From NCBI RefSeq assembly GCF_014384985.1, contig NZ_JACRSX010000001.1, positions 186,001 through 250,000 of the forward strand: a DNA stretch of 64,000 nt, written 5' to 3'. The stretch comes from Jutongia huaianensis. Lineage in GTDB: Bacteria; Bacillota; Clostridia; Lachnospirales; Lachnospiraceae. This document shows positions 37,769 to 47,431 of the stretch, piece after piece (within the stretch, counting starts at the first letter, position 1; each line of letters opens with the position of its first letter). The notes under the pieces were generated by a model that was not told the DNA's origin, searched no databases, and was given only the letters and a program-made list of their open reading frames with translations. Position numbers and translations under genes: made by a program.

Positions 37769-38854
37769 CTAGTCACCGAAACAAATACCCATTTCTTTAA
37801 TCTCCTGAATAATGGAAGCCTTTGGATCTACCATTTTCAGCTTTCCTGCCACCTCAGAAAGCGGCACCGGTACGGTCTCTCCATTCACCATGCCTACCAT
37901 ATAACCGTACTTCTCCTTTATGATCAACTGGGCTGCCGCTGCACCGAGACGTGTGGAAAGAACACGATCGTAAGGACATGGCTCTCCCCCTCGCTGCATG
38001 TGGCCCGGAACCGTGATGCGTACTTCCTGGCCTGTTTTTTCCTGAATCTGCGCACCGATCTCATAAGAGATAGAAGGATATGCCATTTTCTTTCTCTTTG
38101 CCTTAAGCTCTTTCTTGCTCAGTGCTGCATCCTCCTTGGAAATAGCACCCTCTGCTACCGCTAGGATAGAGAAACGCTTGCCCTGGGCACTTCTTTTCTC
38201 CAGAGCCTTTACCACCGAATTGATATCATATGGAATCTCCGGCAGGAGAATGATATCTGCGCCTCCTGCAATACCGGCATGAAGTGTCAGCCAGCCCACC
38301 TTATGACCCATTACTTCCACAATAAAGACACGTCCATGGGAAGCTGCCGTGGTATGGATACAGTCAATGGCATTTGTTGCAATATTTACTGCACTCTGAA
38401 AACCAAATGTAATATCCGTTCCCCAGATATCATTGTCAATGGTCTTTGGTAGAGTAACCACATTGCATCCTTTCTCACTGAGAAGATTGGCTGTTTTATG
38501 CGTACCGTTTCCTCCCAGGATCACCAGACAGTCAAGCTTCCATTTTTTATAATTGTCCAGCATAGCTTTTACCTTATCAAGACCATTCTCATCCGGCTCT
38601 CCCATCTTCTTGAAGGGCTGTCTGGAGGTTCCGATAATAGTTCCACCCTCTGTTAAAATTCCTGAGAAATCCTTTGGCTCCATCTTACGGCGGTTGCCAT
38701 AAATGAGTCCCTTATATCCTTCTAAGATACCATAAATCTCCACATCCGGATTTGCCTGATACAATGTCTTGGCTACACCTCGCATGGTTGCATTCAGACT
38801 CTGACAGTCACCGCCACTTGTCAAAAAACCAATTCTTTTCACGTTTTCCTCCAA
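37769..38854 (-). CDS. pfkA: 6-phosphofructokinase (clade with mixed donor signature)
   Basis: 361 residues. It phosphorylates fructose-6-phosphate in glycolysis. Motifs are GFLTSGGDCQSLNATMRG (phosphoryl-donor loop), VILGGNGTHKTANLL, LPKTIDNDIWGTD with the catalytic Asp, and PGHMQRGGEPCPYDRVL. The donor site has Gly in GGNGT, as in ATP enzymes, but Lys in PKTIDND, as in PPi enzymes; ATP is more likely. It is last in a set with a small membrane protein and glgP, linking glycogen breakdown to glycolysis. Confidence 0.94.
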   Translation of the reverse strand: MEENVKRIGFLTSGGDCQSLNATMRGVAKTLYQANPDVEIYGILEGYKGLIYGNRRKMEPKDFSGILTEGGTIIGTSRQPFKKMGEPDENGLDKVKAMLDNYKKWKLDCLVILGGNGTHKTANLLSEKGCNVVTLPKTIDNDIWGTDITFGFQSAVNIATNAIDCIHTTAASHGRVFIVEVMGHKVGWLTLHAGIAGGADIILLPEIPYDINSVVKALEKRSAQGKRFSILAVAEGAISKEDAALSKKELKAKRKKMAYPSISYEIGAQIQEKTGQEVRITVPGHMQRGGEPCPYDRVLSTRLGAAAAQLIIKEKYGYMVGMVNGETVPVPLSEVAGKLKMVDPKASIIQEIKEMGICFGD

Positions 38855-38889
38855 TTCTGCGCTCCCATAGCGCCATCAATTCTTTCACC

Positions 38890-39090
38890 TCAGTAACGTT
38901 TCTTTTCACACGATGGGTGTGATCTATCGTCAGAGACAGCCTCTTCCTTTGCCTCTTCCAATTCTTTCTCCCGCTCCGGCGTATAGCCGTACTTTTTCTG
39001 AATGATCCTGTTCATCAGATATCCACCTGCCAGTACCACTAAAAGTACAACACCTGCTACGCCCGGAGATATGATCGACGTAAGCATCAT
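38890..39090 (-). CDS. Small single-helix membrane protein
   Basis: 66 residues: a hydrophobic helix (about residues 5-25, PGVAGVVLLVVLAGGYLMN) and a charged tail rich in Glu (EREKELEEAKEEA). AGGAG lies nine bases before the ATG. It begins 12 bases after glgP and ends 35 bases before pfkA, consistent with a shared transcript. No family was recognised. Confidence 0.6.
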   Translation of the reverse strand: MMLTSIISPGVAGVVLLVVLAGGYLMNRIIQKKYGYTPEREKELEEAKEEAVSDDRSHPSCEKKRY

Positions 39091-39102
39091 TTTTATTTGC
39101 TC

Positions 39103-41343
39103 CTACAGATGCCAGATATCCTCATTATACTGTGCGATCGTACGATCGGATGAGAAAAATCCTGCCTTCGCAATGTTTACTATCATTTTCTTTTCCCATG
39201 CTTTTTTGTCTGCATAATCTGCAAGCATTTTTTCTTTCACCTGAATATATTCTTTTACATCAAGTAATGTCATAAACCAGTCCTTTGTCAGAAGCTCCAT
39301 ATACAGACGGATCAGGCTCTTTTTATTGCCTACGGCAAACATTTCCTTGCTGATAATAAAATCCACAAGCTTTGCGATCTCCGGATCTGCATCGTAGATA
39401 GCTTCTGCACTGTAGTCTGCCTTGGCATAATGCTCAATGACCTCTTCACTGGACTTACCAAAAATATAGATATTGTCATCTCCCACAAACTGATGGATCT
39501 CGACATTAGCTCCGTCCTCTGTACCGAGAGTGATAGCACCGTTCAGCATAAATTTCATATTGCCGGTTCCACTTGCCTCCTTGGATGCCAGAGAGATCTG
39601 CTCAGAAATATCTGCTGCCGGGATCACCTTCTCTGCATAAGAGACATTATAATTCTCCAGCATAACAACCTTCAGATAAGGACTTACCTCCGGGTCGTTA
39701 TTGATCAGCTCAGACAGGCAGAGGATCAGATGAATGATGTCCTTTGCAATGGTATATGCCGGTGCCGCCTTTGCTCCAAAAATAACTGTCACCGGTGTTT
39801 TCGGCTTGTTGCCGGCCTTGATATCCAGGTATTTGTGGATCACATACAATGCGTTCATCTGCTGACGCTTGTACTCATGGAGACGTTTTACCTGTACATC
39901 AAAAACAGAATTTTCATCCACTGTGATGTTTTCCTTTTCCTTAAGATATGCTGCCAGCTCTTTCTTTTTCCGGCGCTTGATCTCGTAAATATCATCCAGG
40001 ACCTTCTGGTCACCCTGATACTTTAACAGATCCTCCAGCTTGGACGCATCCTTCTTAAAGTCTGCGCCGATCTTATCTGTAATATAATCTGTCAGCGGAT
40101 GGTTGCAGTGAAGCAGCCAGCGGCGGAATGTAATACCGTTTGTCTTATTGTTAAACTTCTGCGGATAGAGATCATAGAACGGCTTCAGTTCAGAATTCTT
40201 CAGGATCTCCGTATGCAGATATGCCACACCATTTACGCTGGTGCTGTAATGAATGTCAATATGTGCCATATGAACGGTATTATTCTCATCAATAATGGCA
40301 ACTCTTGGATCAGAATATTTCTCCTTTACCTTTACATCCAGCATCTTAATGATCGGAACAAGCTGCGGTACGACCTTTTCCAGATACCACATCGGCCACT
40401 TCTCCAGAGCCTCTGCAAGGATGGTATGGTTGGTATAGGCACACATTCGGGATACAATACCAATCGCATCGTTCATCTCGATTCCACGATTCACTAACAG
40501 ACGGATCAGCTCCGGAATAACCATAGTCGGATGGGTATCATTGATCTGAACAACGGCGTAATCCGGCAGATCATAAAGAGTACTTCCCTTTGCCAGTGCC
40601 TCATCAATAATAAGCTGTGCGGCATTGCTGACCATAAAATACTGCTGATAAATACGCAGCAGCTGCCCCTGTACATCGCTGTCGTCCGGATAAAGGAATA
40701 AGGTGAGATTCTTTGTGATCTCATCCTTGTCAAACCAGATTCCGTCTCCCTGAACAATAGAATCATCCACACTGTCCAGATCAAACAGCTTGAGGGTGTT
40801 CACCTTATTATCATAGCCTGTAACATCGATTTCATACATAACAGACTGGACTGTCTTATTATGAAAAATAACAGGATATCCTACATCTGTCCGGCGAAGC
40901 CAGCTCTGATCCTGAATCCATGGATTTGGTGTTTCCTTCTGCATATTCTGCTCAAATACCTGTTTAAACAATCCCAGATGGTAGTTCAGTCCCACACCGT
41001 CTCCCGGCAGTCCCAGCGTTGCGATGGAATCCAGAAAGCATGCAGCCAGCCGGCCAAGTCCGCCATTTCCCAGTGATGGCTCCGGCTCAATCTCCTCAAT
41101 ATCAGCCATGGTCTTTCCATGCTTTTTCAGTGCTTCATTGACCTGATCATAAAGACCCAGATTGATCAGATTGTTAGATAAAAGCTTTCCGATCAGAAAC
41201 TCTGCCGATATGTAATAGACTTTTTTCTTTCCCTCAATCCGTCCCTTCTGGTCAATGGCTCTTTTGGTCAGATTCAGCAGATTGTAATAAATCTCCTCAT
41301 TACTACCGCCTGCTGCAATACTTTCGATCTCCTGTTCAAACAT
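39103..41343 (-). CDS. glgP: Glycogen/maltodextrin phosphorylase
   Basis: 746 residues from ATG 41343; an upstream in-frame extension of 27 residues (Cys-rich, unlike the family) is rejected. It releases glucose-1-phosphate from alpha-1,4-glucans. The PLP-binding site is [19 protein letters not shown] with its Lys, and upstream are [24 protein letters not shown] and [15 protein letters not shown]. It is a little shorter than the E. coli enzyme but lacks no core motif. It sits in the fucI-glgP-pfkA stretch. Confidence 0.96.
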   Translation of the reverse strand: MFEQEIESIAAGGSNEEIYYNLLNLTKRAIDQKGRIEGKKKVYYISAEFLIGKLLSNNLINLGLYDQVNEALKKHGKTMADIEEIEPEPSLGNGGLGRLAACFLDSIATLGLPGDGVGLNYHLGLFKQVFEQNMQKETPNPWIQDQSWLRRTDVGYPVIFHNKTVQSVMYEIDVTGYDNKVNTLKLFDLDSVDDSIVQGDGIWFDKDEITKNLTLFLYPDDSDVQGQLLRIYQQYFMVSNAAQLIIDEALAKGSTLYDLPDYAVVQINDTHPTMVIPELIRLLVNRGIEMNDAIGIVSRMCAYTNHTILAEALEKWPMWYLEKVVPQLVPIIKMLDVKVKEKYSDPRVAIIDENNTVHMAHIDIHYSTSVNGVAYLHTEILKNSELKPFYDLYPQKFNNKTNGITFRRWLLHCNHPLTDYITDKIGADFKKDASKLEDLLKYQGDQKVLDDIYEIKRRKKKELAAYLKEKENITVDENSVFDVQVKRLHEYKRQQMNALYVIHKYLDIKAGNKPKTPVTVIFGAKAAPAYTIAKDIIHLILCLSELINNDPEVSPYLKVVMLENYNVSYAEKVIPAADISEQISLASKEASGTGNMKFMLNGAITLGTEDGANVEIHQFVGDDNIYIFGKSSEEVIEHYAKADYSAEAIYDADPEIAKLVDFIISKEMFAVGNKKSLIRLYMELLTKDWFMTLLDVKEYIQVKEKMLADYADKKAWEKKMIVNIAKAGFFSSDRTIAQYNEDIWHL

Positions 41344-41441
41344 AATCCTCTTACATTCCTTTCTCTGCCCGCAAACCCTGGAGTGCAGGCATAAATTTCC
41401 CGGCAAAAATTGCCATGTGCACATTTTCTCTTAATAAACAA

Positions 41442-41498
41442 TATGGTATACCCATCTGTACCGGCCATATTGTCCCACGTACAGATAAGTATACCATA
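41442..41498 (-). terminator. Long hairpin between fucI and glgP
   Basis: Two 20-base arms (41442-41461 and 41479-41498) pair completely on the minus strand, with two G-U pairs in the middle and a 17-base loop. The tail ATTGTTTATT is T-rich but not a clean T-run, so this is a terminator or an mRNA 3'-end stabiliser for fucI. Confidence 0.55.
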
Positions 41499-41524
41499 CT
41501 TTCATTCTACGGTCAAAATTGAAA

Positions 41525-43318
41525 CTATTTATAAAGAGGTCCGTATGCGGCACATGCGCGGTAGTCCTGTCCCTCTTTATCCATACCGAATGCATTCCAT
41601 GCAGATGGACGGAAGATATCCTCCTCCGGTACGTTATGCATGCATACCGGGATTCTCAAAATGGATGCCAGCGTGATCAGATCTGCACCGATATGACCAT
41701 AGCTGATGGCACCGTGATTTGCCCCCCAGTTGTTCATCACATCGTATGCCGTCTTGAATGCACCCTCACCGGTAACACGCGGAGCAAACCATGTACAAGG
41801 CCATGTATAGTCGGTACGCTTCCAGATCTTGTCAGATATCTCATCCGGCAGATTGATAGTATAACCTTCGCAGATCTGCAGAACCGGTCCTAAGCCCTTG
41901 ACCAGATTCAGACGGATCATGGTTGCAGGCATTTCTGCTCTGGTAAGATATCTGGAAGAGAATCCACCACCACGGAAGTATCCGTTATCAGCAGCACACC
42001 ACTCGGTCGCCTCCAGACATGCCTTCTGATCCGCTTCTGTCATCTCCCAGAATGGCTTGATCACGCCATTGCCGTTCTCGTCCTTCACCTCTCCACAAGC
42101 ATCCAGACAAGCTGCTCCGGAATTGATCAGATGCAGGAAACCGCCTGCTTCTTTTGCGATACCTTCCAGCTCATAACCGGTAGCTTTCTTGACAGCATCC
42201 GGACTCCAGTATGTACGAACATCCGCAAAGATCTGTGCACGACCGGTAAGAAGCTTCATAAACAGCATACCAAGACCATTCAGAGTATCATTCTCTGTTG
42301 CCAGAATGTATGGTTCTCTTGCACCGTTCCAGTCAAAGGAAGAATTGCAGAGTGCCTCTGCGAAATCTCCGTTCGGATAGAAATCCGTCCACTGTCTCTG
42401 TCCCTGGAAACCGGCAGCGATGGCATTGTGTCCAACCGCCTCCTCTTCTCTGCCTTCCGGAAGATTTTTATTTCCATTCATCAGATCCTTGATGATACAC
42501 ATCATTTTTACAACGAACTCCCAGTCACGCTGCTTCTGCTCGTCGTTTCTCTTTACGAAATCCGGATTCTTGTCCCATCCTTCCCTGCAGTGGGACTCAG
42601 TCCATGACAGTGCTCTCTCAAACTCCTCGTGATCATAGATTCCCTCTGACATACGACGGATGATCTCTACTTCATCCACAGACTCCACGCGCATACCGAG
42701 ATATTCCTCGATAAACTCACAGTTCACAATAGAACCGGCAATTCCCATGGTAACGGCACCAATCTGCAGATATGACTTTCCACGCATGGTTGCCGCTGCG
42801 ATCGCTGCACGGCCAAAACGAAGAAGCTTCCCCTTTACATCCTCCGGAATCTCCTCGGCATCTGCCTCCTGAACATCCTTACCGTAAATACCAAATGCCG
42901 GAAGCCCCTTCTGTGCATGAGCTGCAAGTACAGCGGCAAGATATACCGCACCCGGTCTCTCTGTACCATTAAAGCCCCAAACAGCCTTGATAGTATTTTT
43001 ATCCATATCCATCGTCTCAGAGCCATAACACCAGCATGGAGTTACTGTCAATGTAATATCAACACCTTCTCTGCGGAATTTGTCAGCACAGGCAGCCGCC
43101 TCTGCAACACGTCCGATCGTTGTGTCTGCGATCACAACCTTTACCGGCTCTCCATTGGAGTAACGCAGGTTCTCCTCAAAAAGTTTTGCGGCATTTTTTG
43201 CCATGCCCATGGTCTGAGCCTCCAGTGACTCACGTACCTTCAACGGTCCTCTTCGTCCATCTATCGTCGGACGAATTCCAATTACAGGATAGTCCCCAAT
43301 CATTCTGTTTTCTGCCAT
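41525..43318 (-). CDS. fucI: L-fucose isomerase
   Basis: 597 residues, the usual FucI length. It converts L-fucose to L-fuculose, using Mn2+. Start [28 protein letters not shown] is diagnostic (first part quoted as [11 protein letters not shown]), as are [29 protein letters not shown] and [20 protein letters not shown]. Upstream AAAGGATGGAG gives the RBS. fucK, fucA and a FucR are not adjacent. The MFS transporter at 3706-4887 could import the sugar, but this is only a suggestion. Confidence 0.95.
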   Translation of the reverse strand: MAENRMIGDYPVIGIRPTIDGRRGPLKVRESLEAQTMGMAKNAAKLFEENLRYSNGEPVKVVIADTTIGRVAEAAACADKFRREGVDITLTVTPCWCYGSETMDMDKNTIKAVWGFNGTERPGAVYLAAVLAAHAQKGLPAFGIYGKDVQEADAEEIPEDVKGKLLRFGRAAIAAATMRGKSYLQIGAVTMGIAGSIVNCEFIEEYLGMRVESVDEVEIIRRMSEGIYDHEEFERALSWTESHCREGWDKNPDFVKRNDEQKQRDWEFVVKMMCIIKDLMNGNKNLPEGREEEAVGHNAIAAGFQGQRQWTDFYPNGDFAEALCNSSFDWNGAREPYILATENDTLNGLGMLFMKLLTGRAQIFADVRTYWSPDAVKKATGYELEGIAKEAGGFLHLINSGAACLDACGEVKDENGNGVIKPFWEMTEADQKACLEATEWCAADNGYFRGGGFSSRYLTRAEMPATMIRLNLVKGLGPVLQICEGYTINLPDEISDKIWKRTDYTWPCTWFAPRVTGEGAFKTAYDVMNNWGANHGAISYGHIGADLITLASILRIPVCMHNVPEEDIFRPSAWNAFGMDKEGQDYRACAAYGPLYK

Positions 43319-43404
43319 TCCATCTCCATCCTTTCAAAATAATTTATTGATGATATAAATTTGGCGGTTATTTCCGCCTGCTCTTTTATTGTACAACATT
43401 ATAC

Positions 43405-43444
43405 AAAAAAATGCACAAACTTTTTTGTAGTTTGTGCATTTTTA
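43405..43444 (-). terminator. Terminator after the Zn metallopeptidase gene
   Basis: Arms AAAATGCACAAAC and GTTTGTGCATTTT pair around a 9-base loop, followed by TTTTTTTG on the minus strand; one base past the stop codon. The following fucI leader contains a small hairpin GGCGG with CCGCC. Confidence 0.9.
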
Positions 43445-43445
43445 T

Positions 43446-44156
43446 TTAATCATTATCAGACCGGTTTCCAAACAGAAGAACGAGACGCAGCAACTGCAGC
43501 AAAGTAGAAATGGTTGCAGTTACATATGTCATAGCCGCTGCCCCAAGTACCTTTCTGGCTCCTCTCATCTCCTCATGCCCCAGAATTCCTCTCTGGTCCA
43601 GTATCCGCAATGCCCTGCCGGATGCATTAAACTCTACCGGAAGAGTAACCACCTGAAACAACAGGGTCAGGCCAAACAAAATAATACCGATCTGCAGCAG
43701 ACCCGCTCTTCCCAGGATCAGTCCGAGAATGATCACCGGCCATGAAAGCTTCGATCCCAGATTCACTACCGGTACAATGGCATTGCGCAGACGGATCGGA
43801 ATATAATTCACCTTATCCTGGATCGCATGGCCACACTCATGAGCTGCCACCCCGGCAGCCGCGATAGACGTAGATCCGTATACGCTGTCCGACAATCGAA
43901 GAACCTTGGCTGAAGGATCATAATGATCTGTCAGGTCTCCGCTGATATGCTCGATGCGGATATTGCTTAAGCCTGCTTCCTGCAGGATCTGTGCCGCCAC
44001 CTGCGCACCTGTCATATTCCGGCTGTTTCTCACACGATTATATTTTTTATATGTGCCGCTGACATTGGCAGATGCGATCATGCAGATCAGCGCACCAATG
44101 ATCACCAGTACATATGTGGGATCCCAATAATACCCATAACCCATTCCCATTGGCAT
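43446..44156 (-). CDS. Membrane zinc metallopeptidase (YugP/Zn_peptidase_2)
   Basis: 236 residues. The zinc-binding HExxH-type site is VAAHECGHAIQD. Membrane helices flank it (about 13-31 and 138-180), and the downstream PVEFNASGRALRIL and ARKVLGAAAMTYV segments are typical of the family (PF04298). The substrate is unknown. RBS AAGGAGG precedes the ATG, and the gene has a strong terminator of its own. Confidence 0.9.
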   Translation of the reverse strand: MPMGMGYGYYWDPTYVLVIIGALICMIASANVSGTYKKYNRVRNSRNMTGAQVAAQILQEAGLSNIRIEHISGDLTDHYDPSAKVLRLSDSVYGSTSIAAAGVAAHECGHAIQDKVNYIPIRLRNAIVPVVNLGSKLSWPVIILGLILGRAGLLQIGIILFGLTLLFQVVTLPVEFNASGRALRILDQRGILGHEEMRGARKVLGAAAMTYVTATISTLLQLLRLVLLFGNRSDND

Positions 44157-44287
44157 ATGTCATTCCTCCTTATCTCAAACAAAACAATCTGTACATCGAA
44201 TTTGTGATATACCCTATCATATTCTTCCCCCAAAAACAAGAACCAATTTATAATTCTTTCTTAAAAAAAAATAAATCGCTCCGGCTC

Positions 44288-45490
44288 TCATTTGCGGATC
44301 CAGGCGTATAACCATTTTGAGGGTTTGTCATATTCCGCAAATGAGTAAAAACAATTGTAATCCGTGACCTGCTCTAAGGTCTGGAGTCCAAAGTGTGCAA
44401 AGCCTGCTTCCCAGGGCTCACTGAATACCGTTTCTCTTTTGATCTGATAAATATTGAAAATGTTTTTTTCAGATTTCCAGTAGCCCTCTATTTTCTCTTT
44501 CCATTCCTGCTCTGTCGTGGATGCTTTTACCATCTGTACCTTCTGCCAGAGCTCCTGTGCATAGCCAGCCTTCGCCACAGTGATCGGTCCCTTATTATAG
44601 TCCTGTCTGACATATCTTTCCTGCAGTGCCATTTCTGTCCCGGCAGCATCATTGTTCAGATAATCCACAAGTCCTGCCATAGAAGCATAATACAGCTTTA
44701 CCGCACTTCTGGAATGTTCTACATCCACGTAATAGATCTTTCCGTCAATCTTTACGACATTCCAGGTATGTCCACTGTTGGATACCCGTCCAAAATGCTC
44801 CACACCGGCATAACAGGCCGCCTGTTCATAAAAATACGCAAGATCATAGCAGACACCATGTGCTTTTTTGTTTTTTAATACTGCCCATCCAGGGGTATAT
44901 TCATTTTCAAAATGTGCATGTCCCTGCACCCACAGATTCACATACCATGCCCTGTCATACTGGTTCATGTCCTTTGTGGCATTCTGGATCTCTGCCGCAC
45001 AGTATTTATTGGCTTCGATATCCCGGTAAGTATATCGGGTATCTTTGTCTTTGCCGTTTACCGTCAGAGTATATGTAAGCTTCTTTCCTTTGTACTGCAT
45101 GTTTACCGTCACACCGGTCACATAGTCCTTGTACTGTTTTGTACTTTTCTTCATTTTGTGAAGACGAAAATCCATAAACTCTGTTTCCATACTGTCCCAG
45201 TTTTCGGACAGATATGCATTTCCATAAATTGCTTTATTCACAGCCGTGGTAAATGCAGAGGTATTTTTCCACATATTCTTCTGTGATGTTTTTAAAGTCA
45301 CCTTGACCTTGCGGGTACACTTTTTACTCCCCGCCACCTGCCATGTTTTCTCTACCTTCTGTGCCCATTCTTCTACTGTTTTGTCCGCCGCCGACACTTC
45401 CGTCACCCTGCCGGTTCCGGCTGTCAGAACGACTGCCATTACTCCCCAAAGTAATTTGTAACAGCTTTTCTTCTGAAAAAATCTTCCCAT
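44288..45490 (-). CDS. Secreted transglutaminase-like protein
   Basis: 400 residues from ATG 45490; a longer frame upstream has no counterpart and would hide the signal peptide. The start is MGRFFQKKSCYKLLWG, then a hydrophobic core and cleavage near TEVSAA. A transglutaminase-like Cys-His-Asp triad is visible in AHGVCYDLA, NSGHTWNVV and YYVDVEHSR. Family members act as proteases or cross-linkers. The N-terminal half (about 50-200) is not recognised. It overlaps no gene but its unused upstream extension would run into mnmA. Confidence 0.8.
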   Translation of the reverse strand: MGRFFQKKSCYKLLWGVMAVVLTAGTGRVTEVSAADKTVEEWAQKVEKTWQVAGSKKCTRKVKVTLKTSQKNMWKNTSAFTTAVNKAIYGNAYLSENWDSMETEFMDFRLHKMKKSTKQYKDYVTGVTVNMQYKGKKLTYTLTVNGKDKDTRYTYRDIEANKYCAAEIQNATKDMNQYDRAWYVNLWVQGHAHFENEYTPGWAVLKNKKAHGVCYDLAYFYEQAACYAGVEHFGRVSNSGHTWNVVKIDGKIYYVDVEHSRSAVKLYYASMAGLVDYLNNDAAGTEMALQERYVRQDYNKGPITVAKAGYAQELWQKVQMVKASTTEQEWKEKIEGYWKSEKNIFNIYQIKRETVFSEPWEAGFAHFGLQTLEQVTDYNCFYSFAEYDKPSKWLYAWIRK

Positions 45491-45608
45491 AAATAAGCCC
45501 CTTATTTCTTTCCCGGTTACAGTTCCATGCCAAAGGAGCATGATCTGCACACCGAATCCTGCCGGCAGTTTAACTACTGCCAGCCCCCGTCGCTTCATTT
45601 CCATAGCA

Positions 45609-46706
45609 TCAACAGATGGTGCCTCCTCCCAGCACCACACCATCCTCATAAAATACAACTGCCTGTCCCGGCGTCACCGCACGTACTGGTTCCAGAAAAT
45701 GCACCGTGACTTCATCATCCCGACAGCGTTCGATCACACATTTCGCTCCGGCATGGGAATATCGGATCTTAGCTGTCACCTCCTGTCCCTCTTCAAAACG
45801 ATCTGCCGCCATATAATTGATATGGTCTGCCGTAAGTCTGTCCGTAAACACATCCTCCGCCTCTCCGATCACCACTTCTCTCGTCTCCGGACGAATCTGT
45901 GTCACAAAAACAGGATGCCCCATCGCCAGATTTAATCCCTTACGCTGTCCCACGGTATAATGCGAGATTCCCTTATGCTGTCCGAGAACCCTGCCATCTG
46001 CTGCAACAAAGTTTCCGGGCAGCTCCTTCTCCCCTGTCTCTCTCGCGATAAAACCGGCATAATCCTGATCCGGCACAAAACAGATTTCCTGGCTGTCCGG
46101 TTTATTTGCCACCTCTAATCCAATCTTCGCCGCAATCTCCCTCACCTGAGGCTTGGTATAATCGCCTACCGGCATCAGGGTATGTGCAAGCTGGTGCTGG
46201 GTCAGATTATAAAGTGCATAGCTTTGATCCTTCTGTGCTGTAACAGACGGTGCTATCGCATATCTTCCGTTCGGACATTGTACGATCCTTGCGTAATGGC
46301 CTGTTGCAATATAATCTGCACCAATCTCCATGCTCCGGTGAAGAAGAGATTCCCATTTTACATACCGGTTACAGGCAATGCAGGGATTGGGCGTTCTGCC
46401 CAGGCGATATTCTTCCACAAAATAATCAATGACCTTTTCCTGGAATTCATCCCGGAAATTCATTACATAATATGGAATATCCAGCATATGCGCCACTCTC
46501 CTGGCATCCTCCACAGCACTCCAGCCACAGCAGCCGCCTTCCTTTTCAATGCTGCACCGGTCCTCCTGCTGCCAGATCTGCATCGTAGCACCAATCACAT
46601 GATACCCCTGCTCCTTAAGCAGATATGCCGCCACAGAAGAATCCACTCCTCCGGACATTCCCACAACTACTGTTTTGTTCTTATTTCCTGCCATGTCAAT
46701 AACCAT
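45609..46706 (-). CDS. mnmA: tRNA-specific 2-thiouridylase
   Basis: 365 residues from ATG 46706 (weak GGGAAAGG upstream); a start at 46694 is also possible. It thiolates U34 of Lys, Glu and Gln tRNAs using sulfur from a cysteine desulfurase. The PP-loop is VGMSGGVDSSVAAYLL, and the two catalytic cysteines sit in NPCIACNRYVKW and QEICFVPDQDY. Placement next to iscS and iscU fits the sulfur supply. A terminator-like hairpin and an intergenic element separate it from iscU. Confidence 0.96.
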   Translation of the reverse strand: MVIDMAGNKNKTVVVGMSGGVDSSVAAYLLKEQGYHVIGATMQIWQQEDRCSIEKEGGCCGWSAVEDARRVAHMLDIPYYVMNFRDEFQEKVIDYFVEEYRLGRTPNPCIACNRYVKWESLLHRSMEIGADYIATGHYARIVQCPNGRYAIAPSVTAQKDQSYALYNLTQHQLAHTLMPVGDYTKPQVREIAAKIGLEVANKPDSQEICFVPDQDYAGFIARETGEKELPGNFVAADGRVLGQHKGISHYTVGQRKGLNLAMGHPVFVTQIRPETREVVIGEAEDVFTDRLTADHINYMAADRFEEGQEVTAKIRYSHAGAKCVIERCRDDEVTVHFLEPVRAVTPGQAVVFYEDGVVLGGGTIC

Positions 46707-46766
46707 GCCTTTCCCAAACCTGCAGACCAGACCACAGGCATCCTGTCTGTAATTTCCTGTATTCTC

Positions 46767-46798
46767 GAAAAACCGGACAGTCAAACAACCGTCCGGTT
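46767..46798 (-). terminator. Terminator between iscU and mnmA
   Basis: Arms AACCGGAC and GTCCGGTT (46798-46791 with 46778-46771 read on minus) are followed by TTTTT. It suggests that mnmA has its own promoter or depends on read-through. Confidence 0.8.
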
Positions 46799-46803
46799 CT
46801 TAA

Positions 46804-46957
46804 TTGCGTTTTATACAATTTTAGAAGTGCCTTGCTGCTTTAGAAGCTCTACTCCTCCAAAACCTCCGCTGTGAAAAGCGCTGTTTCTGCGCTTTTCTAT
46901 GCGAAATCTTATTACTTCTTGACTGCGTATTGTGCAGTCTTAGAAGTAGTTTTCGCA
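46804..46957 (-). repeat. Structured intergenic element, copy B (iscU-mnmA)
   Basis: Starting at the base after the iscU stop, minus-strand outer arms TGCGAAAA and TTTCGCA enclose the hairpin CTACTTCT-AAGACTGC...GCAGTC-AAGAAGTA, with unpaired ATAAGA before the closing arm. A second hairpin GAAAAGCGC with GCGCTTTTC follows, and then AGCGGAGG. Further on lies a related motif, CTTCTAAAATTGTATAA with ACGCAATTAAGAA. The layout mirrors 37680-37768. Confidence 0.55.
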
Positions 46958-47386
46958 TTAGTCCTCATCCGAAATATCAGTCTTCGGCTTTTTCAGTCCT
47001 TCAATCGTAATATGATGCTTCTCCGCATAATCCCAAAGAGCAGCGTGGATCGCTTCCTCCGCAAGCAGAGAACAATGCACCTTTACCGGCGGAAGTCCGT
47101 CCAATGCTTCCATAACAGCCTTATTGGTTACTTCAAGAGCCTCATAGATTGTTTTGCCCTTTACCAGCTCTGTTGCCATACTGCTGGTTGCTACTGCGGC
47201 ACCACATCCGAATGTCTTGAACTTGCAGTCCTTTACGATCTTGGTATCCTCATCAATATCCAGATAAATACGCATGATATCACCGCACTTTGCATTTCCT
47301 ACGGTACCGACACCACTTGCATTTTCAATCTCTCCTACATTTCTCGGATTATTGAAATGATCCATTACTTTTTCGCTATAATTCAT
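46958..47386 (-). CDS. iscU: Iron-sulfur cluster scaffold protein (IscU/NifU-like)
   Basis: 142 residues. The three cluster-binding cysteines are in GNAKCGD, KTFGCGAAVA and KVHCSLLAEEAIH. The start is typical: MNYSEKVMDHFNNPRN. It receives sulfur from the cysteine desulfurase encoded 45 bases upstream and builds Fe-S clusters. AAGGGAG precedes the ATG. It may be called nifU in clostridial annotations. Confidence 0.95.
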   Translation of the reverse strand: MNYSEKVMDHFNNPRNVGEIENASGVGTVGNAKCGDIMRIYLDIDEDTKIVKDCKFKTFGCGAAVATSSMATELVKGKTIYEALEVTNKAVMEALDGLPPVKVHCSLLAEEAIHAALWDYAEKHHITIEGLKKPKTDISDED

Positions 47387-47431
47387 TGATAATCTCCCTT
47401 TCTTTTGTCTGATCTATAGGGTTTATATTGA

